This document shows positions 42,640 to 52,891 of a stretch of DNA of 64,000 bases, piece by piece. Under the pieces are notes generated by a model, which worked only from the letters and a program-made list of their open reading frames with translations, was not told the origin of the DNA and did not search any database. Position 1 is the stretch's first letter, and each line of letters opens with the position of its first letter. The stretch covers positions 36,758,001-36,822,000 of the forward strand of contig CANTUV010000039.1 in NCBI GenBank assembly GCA_947685225.1, read 5' to 3'. Position numbers and translations under genes: made by a program. Source of the stretch: Garcia nutans. Its lineage: Eukaryota; Streptophyta; Magnoliopsida; Malpighiales; Euphorbiaceae.

Positions 42640-44450
42640 ATGGATAACAAGACTCAAACCCCAACCCATTATAGACCGAACCACTCTCTCACACCACAAA
42701 ACCAATACGTCCAGCTGCCTTACCCCCCACAATATCAGTACACAACCAAAAATTCCTCATCTGATCATACCCCAACCCCTACAGCGGGACCTTCTGTAAT
42801 AGACCTGCCTCAGCCTCATTCTCCCCTAGCTTAGATAAACCCAACACCAATACTTACAAAAGGTCTGACAGAATGGACAGCTCAAGAGTTGACTGCCTCT
42901 ATTAAAGATTTAATCTCTCTTATAAGATACTAGATTGAGCCGCCTCCCCCTAACCTGAATACCTAGCTACCCATCAAGTCCTACCTCATCAACCTCAAAT
43001 AGTATCCCCTGCCTACTACCCCCCAGACCCTCTCTAATGAGTTTGACCAACACCCTATGTGAGATGACTCTCTGAGGCCACAAACCAAGTTAGAAGGAGA
43101 CTCTATTCTTTGGAATGCTCTGAATCTGAGCCACAAGTCCATTTTACCCAATACCCTAAAGAGCTAAAGTGTAAGAAGGCAATGGTATCCAAGGATGATC
43201 TCAATGCCCTCGTTGATAAGAGTATCAAGAAGATGCATAAAAGAACCATACTGCAATATGATACCACTTTCCAATCCCCATTATCCAAAGAAATTTTAAC
43301 TGGCACTTATCCAGACTTTCATATACCCAAAATGAAAAAATATGATGGCTCGTCTGATCCCCGAACACATGATGATAGCTTTTATAATATTGCTCTCGTA
43401 TTTACCACTTTAGACTCGACTTTGTGCAAACTCTTTCCCAAGACCCTAACTTGCAATGCACAGATTTGGTATAAAAAGCCTCAAACCAAATTCCATATTT
43501 ATTTTTGGACATTTGACCGAGAAGTTTATTAATAAGTTTATGACATCTATAGACAACAAACTTCAGCAGATCTGCTAAAAATTGTGCAAAAACTTAAAGA
43601 GACGCTCTAGCATTACGTTGATAGGTTTAATCGTACAGTCAACAAGATTTCTAAAGTGAACTTTGAGTTAGCCCTCGAGGCAATGATCTATAATACTGAG
43701 TGCAAATAGTTCTCAAATTCCCTGAGTAAGAATCCTCTGGAGAGCTTTATTGACCTCCTGCACCAATCTTACAAATACATCAGCATGGATGAAAATGACT
43801 GAATTTGGGAAGAACTTCGGACCTTCAGGCTAGACTAATCGTCGAAGACTCTAGGCAATCCATTGAAGTCAAGCATCATTAACCAAACTACTCTAAGGCA
43901 TCAAAGCCAAGCACTTCATGGAAAAATCATAACCGAAACACTATCCGACCATCTAGACAACAGCATCCTCATAAAACTTATCACATTTTTGAGGCTCGTG
44001 AGCACCTTACCCTGTTAAGTGCCTCATCTACCACCATATTACGATGGCTCAGGGATAATGTAGAAGCCAATTGGCTTAGGCTAATGAGAGAGAATCCCAA
44101 CAGAGACTAAAATCAATGCTGCAACTTCCATAGAGGTGCTGGTCATAAACCAACGATTGTGGAAAGTTATAAAAGGAGATAGAAAGGCTAATACAAGCTC
44201 GGAAGTTAAAGCAATTTGTAGCAAGACCCTGAGTTCATAACAAATCAGATAATGGTTCTGAGCCTTCCTCTCGAGGCCAGAAGAAAGCACTTGCTGGAGT
44301 AATACATGTTATTGCAGGTTGAGAGCACTATGATACAATAGATACCTCCAGAAAGTATAGGGCTAAAGAGGTCCTTTCTGTAGCTGAAGTTCATAAAAGA
44401 GAAAGCCCAATTATTACCTTTAGCCTTGAGGAATCCTATCAAGTCTCCGG
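42640..44450 (+). pseudogene. Retand-type gag (multiple frames)
   Basis: A Pro/Gln-rich N-terminus starts at 42640 (MDNKTQTPTHYRPNHSLTPQ). A capsid-like domain follows in 43110-43532 with SPLSKEILTGTYPDFHIPKM, KKYDGSSDPRTHDDSF, LCKLFPKTLTCNAQIWY. This is the recognisable Retand gag pattern (YDG.TDP, then FP.TL...A..W). The later part to about 44450 is in broken frames with stops. Gag would package element RNA; this copy is dead. Confidence 0.8.
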
Positions 44451-44460
44451 TCCCTAGGCT

Positions 44461-44860
44461 GATGCTTTAGTGGTTGAGGCTGTTATTTAAGACTATCTTG
44501 TTCAGGACATTCTGATTGATATGGGAAGTGCAGTAAACCTTTTGACTCTGGATGCTTACAAGAGGCTCAGTTTGTCCCTTAATGTTCTCAAGCTAGTCTT
44601 AGCCCCTCTTACAGGCTTGTTTGGAAATGTGGTACCAGTGGTAGGGTCAGTGATTCTGAATGTCTAGTTGGGTGATGATTTGGTTGTCCAGAGCTATTGG
44701 GTTTGCTTTATGGCCGTGGATATGAACTTCATATATAATGAAATCTTTGGGCAACCATTTCTTGTAAGTGTAGATGCTTGTATCTCTATGAAAAGTTTGC
44801 TACTGAAAATCTCCACCAGATCAGGGGTTGCAATTTTGAGAGGAAGCCAATGAGTTACAC
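44461..44860 (+). pseudogene. Retand-type aspartic protease
   Basis: The frame through 44509-44850 reads DILIDMGSAVNLLTLDAYKR, then LVLAPLTGLFGNVVPVVGSV and YNEIFGQPFLVSVDACISMK. The pattern is ILIDTGSS..L with the third residue changed to Met (DMG), then a C-terminal GRP-like motif changed to GQP. A stop near 44667 splits the two halves. Confidence 0.75.
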
Positions 44861-45225
44861 GAGATTCTTATACAACACTTCTTAAAGATGCCAACATGGT
44901 GCTCCCTGTCAATTCCCTTTGACCCTTGGATAATTCTTAGTCCAGAGCCGAGCCTAGGGATTTGCTAAAAGACATAGTGATTGCACCTAGAAAATCCTTA
45001 AAGATCACGAATTCCTCAAGTCCTCAAAAGGAGCTTTCTCTTAGACAGGTACATGAACGATAGGAGGATATATTTTCCTGGACCCCCTCTGACATCAAGG
45101 ATATGTCACCCAAGCTTATGGTGCACGAATTGCATTTAAATCTCAATGCCACCCTAATCAAACAGAAGAGGAGAAATTTAGGGCCGAAAAAACAGTAACC
45201 GGCGAAAAAATAATTTAAGAAACTT

Positions 45226-45960
45226 TTGAAGGCAGGGTTTATTTGGGAGATCTTATTCCCAGACTGGTTAGTAAACGTAGTTCTTGTAAAGAAGCCTAAC
45301 GGGAAATGGAGAATGTGCATAGACTTCACAGATCTTAACCGAGTATGTCCTAAAGATTCTTATCCTCTACCTAATATTGATCATCTTATGGACTCCACAG
45401 TAGGGTATGAAGAGTACAGCTTCATTGATACCTCATCCGGGTACCACCAAATTCCCCTAAAGTTGGAAGACCAGAGCAAGACTTCCTTTGTGACTAATAA
45501 AGGCACTTATTGTTATAAATTCATGCCGTTCAACCTTAAGAACGTTAGAGCCACTTACCAAAGACTCGTCAATAAGCTCTTCCATGAGAAAATAGGCCAC
45601 AACATTGAAGTATATGTTAATGATATGATCATCAAGTCTAAGACTTTGGCGAAGCATCCCCAAGACCTATAAAAAAATTTTGAAATACTACGGCAGGCAA
45701 ATATGAAACTCAACCCAGAGAAATGTGATTCGGAGTTTAGTATAGAAAGTTTTTGGAGTTTATGATTTCAAAAAGGAGGATAGAGGCCATTCCAGAGAAG
45801 ATTTGAGCTATCCTAGAGATGAAGCCCCCCAAGAACATCAAAGACGTACAAAAACTCAATGGTCAAATCACGGCTCTCGACAGGTTTGTCTCAACTAAAA
45901 GATATTTACCATTCTATAAGATCCTAAAGGGCTTGAAGCGATTCCATTGGACTAAGGAAT
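45226..45960 (+). pseudogene. Retand-type reverse transcriptase
   Basis: The open frame 45226-45672 has AGFIWEILFPDWLVNVVLVK, KWRMCIDFTDLNRVCPKDSY, PLPNIDHLMDSTVGYEEYSF, YHQIPLKLEDQSKTSF, ATYQRLVNKLF and VYVNDMIIKS. The wording (CPKDSYPLP, DQ.KTSF, ATYQRLVN) is that of Tat-lineage RTs. The active-site YVDD reads YVND, with the first catalytic Asp changed to Asn. The thumb and connection regions continue to about 45960 in broken frames. Confidence 0.88.
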
Positions 45961-46826
45961 GTCAATAAACTTTTACCGAGCTTAAGAAATTTTTGAGCTC
46001 ACCCCCTATTCTCAATCAACTAGTCCACGGTGAGCTATTATTCTTATACCTTTCAACCTCGCTAGCTGCTGTGGGTTCGGTTCTGATACGAAAAGAAAGT
46101 AACCAGTAATACCCGATCTATTATGCCAGTCACACTTTGAAAGATCCTAAACTAAGGTATTCCCCCGAAGAAATTAGCATTGGCTTTGAAAGCAGCCTCT
46201 GAGAGACTCTTTCCGTACTTTGATGTAAACACCATCATTGTCCATACAAACTCCTCTTTGAAAAAAAATCTTACAAAGATTGAAAACCTTAGGACAACTC
46301 CCTGAATAGGCAACCCAACTGGAAAGGTTTGATATTCTGCATGAGCCTAGAAGAGCAATGAAAGCTTAAGTCCTAGCAGATTTTGTCACAAAGCTCTATG
46401 AGCAACAATGTGAGTTAGCTCCCAAAGAAGCTTGGGTACTGAACGCAAATGGAGCATCTTATGGAGAAGGATATGGTATTAGAGTTATCTTCAGAGGCCC
46501 TGGGAAAATTATTATCAAATATTCAACTAGACTCAATTTTATAGCCTCCAAAAAAGCAGCGGAGTATGAAGCCATTTGTTTAGGCTTGAAACTTACCTTG
46601 GAAGTGTAGCCTGACTATCTCCAAATCCTGTCTGATTCCCAACTAGTTGTTAGTTAGTTAATAGAAAAGTATGAGACTCAATATGCTAACATGGCTCGCT
46701 ACAAGGGCTACATAGCGAAGCTCCTTTCAGCTCTCGAGAGGCAAGGTTGCTCTTAAGAGATCCATCAGATAGTGCATGCAGAGAATGAATGTGCTGATAA
46801 GCTGGCTAAAGCTGTTGCCACAAAAG
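45961..46826 (+). pseudogene. Retand-type RNase H and second (archaeal-type) RNase H
   Basis: The first RNase H runs about 45961-46370 (FTELKKFLSSPP, then a decayed YYASHTLKDPKLRYSPEE-type block in shifted frames). The second starts near 46430 with WVLNANGASYGEGYGI, where the usual Asp-Gly is Asn-Gly, and continues ASKKAAEYEAICLGLKL and YKGYIAKLLSAL to ENECADKLAKAVATKEG at the junction with the inserted element. Two RNase H domains in tandem are characteristic of the Tat lineage. Confidence 0.8.
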
Positions 46827-46831
46827 AGGGA
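46827..46831. repeat. target-site duplication AGGGA, left copy
   Basis: It is identical to 54580-54584 and abuts the LTR start TGTTTTATTAG. Confidence 0.92.
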
Positions 46832-48421
46832 TGTTTTATTAGTTTTTGTTATAGATTTGTGTCTTGTTTATTATGATAATTATTGTTTTATTTAGGTATT
46901 TTGTTAGTTTTTATCGGTTTGTTTAGTGTTTTCATTAATTTTGTTAGTTTTAGTTTATTTCAGTGTTTATGTCGTTTTTGATCTAGTTTTTAGCATGGTG
47001 TTTATGTTTTGTTGGTTATTGTTTATTCACTTCTTGTTTAAAGTTTGTTTGAAGTTTTGTTTTAGGTTAAACAGCCAAGGAACCAAAAAGAAGAAAAATG
47101 GATAGTAGCTGACACATGCAGAGGACACGGCCAAGTCACTGGCTTGTCCCATATCAAGCTAAAAGGAAGCCACAAGACACAGAGATGGACACACTCAAGG
47201 GACACGGCCAAGTCACTGGCTGTGTCCCTCCAAAGAAGCCCAGACACGGCCAAGTTGCTCAAGCTTGGCTGTGTCTCACTTAAATCCCAAGCGAAGAAGA
47301 AGAAATTCTCACAGTAGGTGACACTTGCACGGGACACGGCCAAGTCAGTGGCCGTGTCCCTCCAAAGACCACCAACACGGCCAAGTCACATCCAACTTGG
47401 CCGTGTCTCTCATGAATCAAAGCTGTAGCGAATTTTTAAAGCGGACGTTTCATATAAAAGGAGAAAAGAAGGTAGGGTTTTGGTGTGTTGAGATTTTGAG
47501 AGGAGATTGAGCCGTCAAGAGAGTTTAGGTTTTGATAACTTTGTTTTCTTTGATTTTTTATTACACTTTGGATTAAACTAGCTAGATTAGATTGTTCATG
47601 CCATTGATACATCCTTCTTGCAAGATTTGAACAAGAGATTCGTCTGAAGCTTCAAGGAGTTTGTAATTTGGTTTTGTTCTTGAACTTATTCTCTTTATTT
47701 TCATTGGAATTGTATTTATGGATATTATCATGTCTAAATTGATTTCTTTGATTATTAATGAGATAAGTATGTTTGATAGCAATATGAACTAATTTGATCT
47801 AGTCTAGGGTTTGTATGGATCTGCTATGATTGTATGAATTGGTTATTCTCTTAGCTAATAATTTCTTTAGCCTTGATTGAATGAATTATTGCTAATATAT
47901 AATTGATTGGCCACCAATTATGTGTTTTAGGTATTAGATGATGGATTAAGAGATGAAGTCTAATGCTGGAACAATTCAATTAAGGACTTAGGTGAATTAG
48001 AGATATAACCTAGGAAAAGATTATTTCAATTGGAACAAGATTATTTGAGAGAGGTTTGAATGCGAGAGCTTATTTCCTTTATTCAATTAATTAAGTTGTT
48101 TGAGATTTAATCTTTGAAATTAAATTGGTTAAGAGGAATAACCGTTCATACATATTAGTAGCAGAGAAGTGCAAACCCTAGACCTTTCTATCAAGTGAAT
48201 CAAAACATCAGTTTAGTTTACTTTTACTTGTTTTAAACTTCAATCAATCTTCTTAATTAGTTAACAATTTAAGTTTTCTTCATTACTTGTTATTTATAAT
48301 CTGATAATCATTTAGCCACTTTAGCTTCCTTGAGAGACGACCTTGGGGTGATCACCTTTGCTACAGCTACCTCGTATACTTGCGAGTGACGCTTTGTGGT
48401 AGAGTTAATTCGAGCGCAACA
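46832..48421 (+). repeat. 5' LTR of the Athila-type element (1590 bp)
   Basis: It starts TGTTTTATTAG and ends GAGCGCAACA. It lacks about 99 bp present in the 3' LTR. The missing block lies between two caaaga words, and both flanking GACACGG hairpins are kept. The hairpin cluster is at about 47123-47420. Confidence 0.9.
47123..47420. repeat. GACACGG hairpin cluster, Athila-type 5' LTR
   Basis: Repeated pairs of GGACACGGCCAAG with CTTGGCCGTGTC or TGGCCGTGTCCC arms, several with C-to-T decay. The fuller copy is at about 53184-53570 in the 3' LTR. Confidence 0.85.
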
Positions 48422-48427
48422 AGTTTT

Positions 48428-48445
48428 TGGCGCCGCTGCCGGGGA
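48428..48445 (+). promoter_or_regulatory. primer-binding site (tRNA-Asp type)
   Basis: TGGCGCCGCTGCCGGGGA lies 6 bases after the 5' LTR. It corresponds to the 3' end of plant aspartate tRNA with one difference, as is usual for Athila and Tat elements. Confidence 0.82.
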
Positions 48446-48562
48446 GGCTAATTGGCGTAATTGTTTATTAGTTTTAGAAATTTTAGATTATTTTTCATTG
48501 TTTACTTTTGATTTTATTTTTCTTTTGTTTTTAATAATTTCTTTTTCTAGAAAATTCTGTTT

Positions 48563-51052
48563 ATGCAAGGCAGGAGATCACTCGAAGGAGAACTACATCC
48601 ATTTATTCCAGAAATTCAGAGAGTGAAAAGGAGCAGAGAAGAGTTTGAGCTCTACACCGGAATTGATACAGAGGAGGACACTTCTGAATTTGAGTCAGAT
48701 ACTGCACAAACAGTTAACATGAGAGAAGAAAGACAAAGAACCATGAGAGATTTTGCTAGACCTGTCATTGGGACTTCCACATCTTGTATAAGGTTGACAG
48801 ATGCAGCAAGAAACTATGAGTTAAAGAACATTCATTACAACATGCTGCCATCATTCTATGGAGTTCCAAATGAAGATCCTCTGAACTTTATTCGGGATTT
48901 TTATTCTACCCTCAACACTTTTCCTTTGGGAGGACTAACAGAAGATCAGTTGAGGATGAGATGTTTCCCTTATACTTTGAAGGATAGGGCAAAGAGCTGG
49001 CTTATGATGTTGCCCGAAAACTCTTTGACAACTTGGGAGCAAGTTTATAATAAATTCATGGGCAAAATTTACTCTCATCAAAAGACAGCTGAATTGAGAG
49101 GGAAGATTGCTACATTCTCTCAATTTGAAGGAGAACCATTTCATGAGGCTTGGGACAGATTTAAGATGCTTTTGATCCAGTGTCCACATCATCATTACCC
49201 ACTTCAACTTCTTAATCAGTTTTTCTACGATGGTTTAACCCAGCAATTTCAGAACACTGTTGATAATGCAGCTGGGGGAGCTATTGGAGAAAAGACAGCT
49301 GATGAAACTTATGAGATCTTTGAGATGTTGGGAGCTAATTCTCAACAGAAGAGTGTAAGAGGAATAAGTAAAGGGGTGAACCAATTGAAGGCCAATAGTG
49401 AGATAGTAAATCAGATAGCTGAGTTGACAAGGCAAGTGCAGATACTGAACATGAAGAACAATATTTCTTCATCTAATCAAGAAGTGTGTGGAATTTGTGG
49501 AACTTTAGGGCATGGAGCAAACATTTGCCCCTCTGCATTTGAATCATATGGGAATGAAGCTGAGCAAGTCAATGCCATGGGGGGATTTCAACCAAGGGTC
49601 CGGAATGATCCTTACTCCAACACTTACAATCCTGGTTGGCGGAGTCACCCAAAATTTTCTTGGGCAACAAATAATTCTCAGCATCCTTTCCATTTGCTCC
49701 AGAGACAGAACCAACAACAAGGCCAATCCTCAAATCAAGGGCAGTCTAAGATAGAGAGTTTGGAGGAAAGTTTACAAGCTTTTATCCAAGTCAATGCTAA
49801 AAATCAAGAGATGACCAATAAGAGGCTGGATTCCTTAGAAGCATCTTTTAAGAAAGTGGAGACTCAAGTAGGGCAACTTGCACAACAGAAGCAGATTCAA
49901 CAAAAGGGGAAATTCCTAAGTCAACCTGAGCAGGCACAATCAGTGACTGTTTTTAGAAGTGGTAAGGAAATTAACAATAATGTTGAAAATGATTCTGTGA
50001 GTGCAGGTGACCAAGAGAACAAGAAGGAAGGAGAACCAAAGAACAAAGGTGCTAGAGAAAGATTAGTGGAGAAATTGCCTTCAACAGATTTACATAAGGC
50101 AAGCAATCCATACCGGCCACCTATACCATTCCCCAGCAGGTTGAAGGATGATAAACCAGATAAGCAATTTTCTAACATCTTCAACATGCTATCTAAGGTA
50201 AGTATTAACTTACCCTTACTGGAAGCAATAAAGAACATGCCGGCTTATGCAACATTCTTCAAAGAGCTGATCACCAAGAAAAAGAGGTATGAGCCGAATG
50301 AAAAGGTGATAGTTTCAGAGGTAGCTAGTGCTGTTCTGCAGCATAAACTACCTCCCAAACTAAAGGATCCTGGAAGCTTTATAATTCAAATTACTGTCGG
50401 GAATGGAAAGGGGATTGAGGGCATGTGTGATCTAGGAGCTAGTGTAAATTTGATGCCTTATTCTGTTTATCAAGAATTAGAACTAGAGGAACTTAAACCG
50501 ACCAAAATGGTGTTGCAATTAGCTGATAGATCTTTTAGATTCCCGAAAGGGGTTATAGAAGATGTGTTAGTTAAGGTTGGAGGGTTAATAGTACCTGTGA
50601 ATTTCATAGTTCTTGACATGGAAGGGAGTAACCCTGCACCATCAACACACACTATTTTGCTGGGTAGGCCTTTTATGGCTACTACCAACACCTTAATAGA
50701 CGTTAAAAATGGTAAGTTAACAATGACTGTCTTAGGACAAACTGTTGAATTTTCTATTTTTAACACTTCTCCTATTCCTACAACTGCTATATATGAGGAA
50801 TGTTCTTTAATTAATTGTGTTGAAGCAATTGTTTCAGATGTTTTCTTGCAAACAGATTCCTCAGAGAAATTGGAGCTGAAACTGATCTTAGAAGAGGGGG
50901 CTAAACCAGTGAGGGAGACCCAAAGGTGCCCTAACCCAAAGGCATATGAGAGCTCAAGGATTTACAAGGATCGTAATAAAGCACTTAATGACAGATTTAT
51001 TGTGCGACAGACATTGAGTCCAGGTATGAAAGTTTTACTTTTTAACTCTTGA
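48563..51052 (+). CDS. Athila-type gag-protease fused to the integrase C-terminal tail
   Basis: This is an intact 829-residue ORF. The capsid (Retrotrans_gag) covers roughly residues 90-240 with FYGVPNEDPLNFIRDFYSTL, MRCFPYTLKDRAKSW, TTWEQVYNKFMGKIY and FHEAWDRFKMLL. One CCHC knuckle (CGICGTLGHGANIC) is at about 309-322. A Gln/Lys-rich region and a short coiled-coil-like stretch (NKRLDSLEASFKKVETQVGQ) follow. The retropepsin is near 600-720 with CDLGASVNLMPYSVY (DLG is normal in Athila) and LLGRPFMATT. From about residue 790 the text changes to AYESSRIYKDRN and FIVRQTLSPGMKVLLFNS, which belongs to the integrase C-terminus. RT and the integrase core are missing at this junction without loss of frame. 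The stop is TGA 51050-51052; the first Met is chosen as start. Confidence 0.9.
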   Translation: MQGRRSLEGELHPFIPEIQRVKRSREEFELYTGIDTEEDTSEFESDTAQTVNMREERQRTMRDFARPVIGTSTSCIRLTDAARNYELKNIHYNMLPSFYGVPNEDPLNFIRDFYSTLNTFPLGGLTEDQLRMRCFPYTLKDRAKSWLMMLPENSLTTWEQVYNKFMGKIYSHQKTAELRGKIATFSQFEGEPFHEAWDRFKMLLIQCPHHHYPLQLLNQFFYDGLTQQFQNTVDNAAGGAIGEKTADETYEIFEMLGANSQQKSVRGISKGVNQLKANSEIVNQIAELTRQVQILNMKNNISSSNQEVCGICGTLGHGANICPSAFESYGNEAEQVNAMGGFQPRVRNDPYSNTYNPGWRSHPKFSWATNNSQHPFHLLQRQNQQQGQSSNQGQSKIESLEESLQAFIQVNAKNQEMTNKRLDSLEASFKKVETQVGQLAQQKQIQQKGKFLSQPEQAQSVTVFRSGKEINNNVENDSVSAGDQENKKEGEPKNKGARERLVEKLPSTDLHKASNPYRPPIPFPSRLKDDKPDKQFSNIFNMLSKVSINLPLLEAIKNMPAYATFFKELITKKKRYEPNEKVIVSEVASAVLQHKLPPKLKDPGSFIIQITVGNGKGIEGMCDLGASVNLMPYSVYQELELEELKPTKMVLQLADRSFRFPKGVIEDVLVKVGGLIVPVNFIVLDMEGSNPAPSTHTILLGRPFMATTNTLIDVKNGKLTMTVLGQTVEFSIFNTSPIPTTAIYEECSLINCVEAIVSDVFLQTDSSEKLELKLILEEGAKPVRETQRCPNPKAYESSRIYKDRNKALNDRFIVRQTLSPGMKVLLFNS

Positions 51053-51253
51053 CTCCGTCTGTTTCCAGGTATATTCAAGTCTCGATGGAGTGGTCCTTTC
51101 AAGATAACTCAGGTATGTCCTTCTGGGGCCATTGAATTGATTAACTCTCGAACCAATAGAATTTTTAAAGTAAATAGATAGAGAGTTAAACCTTATAAGG
51201 AAGGATTTCAAGAAGTGAAGATCATTGACAGCACTTTGATCCACGATCCCTAG
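51053..51253 (+). pseudogene. continuation of the integrase C-terminal tail after the stop
   Basis: In the same frame as the gag-protease ORF, beyond the TGA: RLFPGIFKSRWSGPFKITQV, GAIELINSRTNRIFKVNR, a stop near 51179, then VKPYKEGFQEVKI and the original stop at 51251-51253. The SRWSGPF motif is typical of Athila integrase tails. This proves descent from a full element and shows where the deletion ended. Confidence 0.85.
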
Positions 51254-52857
51254 TCTTGCATGATGTCCAGCTTTATGACATTAAAGAAGCACTAAATGGG
51301 AGGCAACCCATTAGTTTGAATTTCTTTTTCATAGTTATAATTTTATATTTAGCAATTTTGATTTTATGTTTAGTTTAAATAAATGGAAACCCTAAAGCTC
51401 TCTTGTATCTTGTTTTTGACCATTTGTGTTTGTGATCAAAAGGTAGAGTTTTGCCTCACTAGGGTACGATGGAAGACAGGTTGTCCTTTAACTCTTTTTC
51501 TTTATAATTCTTATTTTCCATTGAGGACAATGTAAATTCTAAAGTGTGGGGTAGTCTTTTAGCTTTTCTTTAATTTTTATTTTTCTTGGTGTGTTTTATT
51601 TTGTGTTGTGCATGGCATAATTGTTGAAAATTTATTGATCTTTTCTATGATTCTAGCATTGTAGTTGAGACTTTAGTATCAGCATAGAGATTAGTATTTG
51701 AATTCATTTAGGATCAATTTTCACATTCTGCAATTTATGACATATAAATCTTTGAAAACCCACCTGTGTGAGTTTTGAGCCTCATAATTTGATATTATTA
51801 TCAGTTGATTTTCTTTTCTTAAGTGTGCACCTTCATGAATTTGCATCTCTAGAGTTTGCTTTTGCATAATAATTGAACTCACATTATGATTTAATCTCAA
51901 GTTTTAAAATGAAGAAGGCAAATTAGGTTAGCCCTTTAGCTTAAAAAGACCTCCCTTAATATTAAATTCCTTAGTGAGCCAAGTTGGGCCTTTGACCTTT
52001 TCTTGTTTGATCAACACAATTATCAACTTAGCATTCTCTTATTATCATCATACCTGCATTAAGGAATGAAGTTTTATGATATGACAATAGGGTGGTTTAT
52101 TTCAAAGTGTGGGGTAAGCAAGTAAAAAAAAAAGCAAATAAAAAAATGGTATTGCTATTTGGGGTTTAAATGCATACTGTGCACATTGTATTTGATTAAG
52201 AGTTGATTATTCTTTTCCTCTACATTTTAAGCTAGATGTTCTATGCAATGTTATATTTTGTATATATATGTATTTAAAAAAAAAGGAAAAAAATTTATAT
52301 GATAAAAAAAAGAGATAAAAAAAGTATATATATGTATGCAAAATTCTTATATGTTCTAGCATTGGTTATCAAAAGAGGAATGTCGACTCATGTATTTTTC
52401 TTGAAGTATGCAAGTATGTGAAGTATTAATGGATTGTGAGTATGCCATTTGAGGGAGTTATGAATTTCTTAAGCAAGAGTATTGTCTAATGTAAATACTC
52501 CATTTCTTGATGCTCCAGCTTAAATATCTTTTCTCACACCTTTACCTTAACCCCATTACATCCAAATGAAAGACCTTCGGATTATTTCTTGAGAAAATCA
52601 GTAAGGGAGATTGGATAATTAAGCAAGTTTATGGTAGTATGCAGTCATGAGTGGTTTGAGCGATTAACCTTTGAAATCGAGTGAAACACTTAGAAGAGAG
52701 ATAAGGTTTGTATGTCTGGATTAAGGAATGAGTTAAGAAAATCTTGATTGAAGGAAATTGCAAATATTTATAGCTGAGTCTCAAAAGGATTTCATCTTAT
52801 ATGCTGGAATTATAGTTAAGGTTGTTTGAGTTTTTAATTTATGTCATGTGAATTTGC
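51254..52857 (+). other. 3' noncoding region of the Athila-type element
   Basis: It opens with the motif aaagaagcactaaatgggag and gcaaccca (51283-51310), conserved in Athila elements downstream of pol. A PPT-like block is at 51521-51554 and a partial one at 52104-52116. The rest is A/T-rich, without coding potential. Confidence 0.7.
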
Positions 52858-52891
52858 TTGAGGACAAGCAAAGTTTTAAGTGTGGGGTAGT
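52858..52891 (+). promoter_or_regulatory. polypurine tract of the Athila-type element
   Basis: TTGAGGACAAGCA then aagtgtggggtag directly precede the 3' LTR at 52892. The G-rich run is interrupted by T, so it is a weak PPT. Confidence 0.7.

Noticed and set aside
43103..43306. Minus-strand ORF in the Retand gag
   Set aside because: It is the antisense shadow of the gag capsid frame (43110-43532) and has no independent support.
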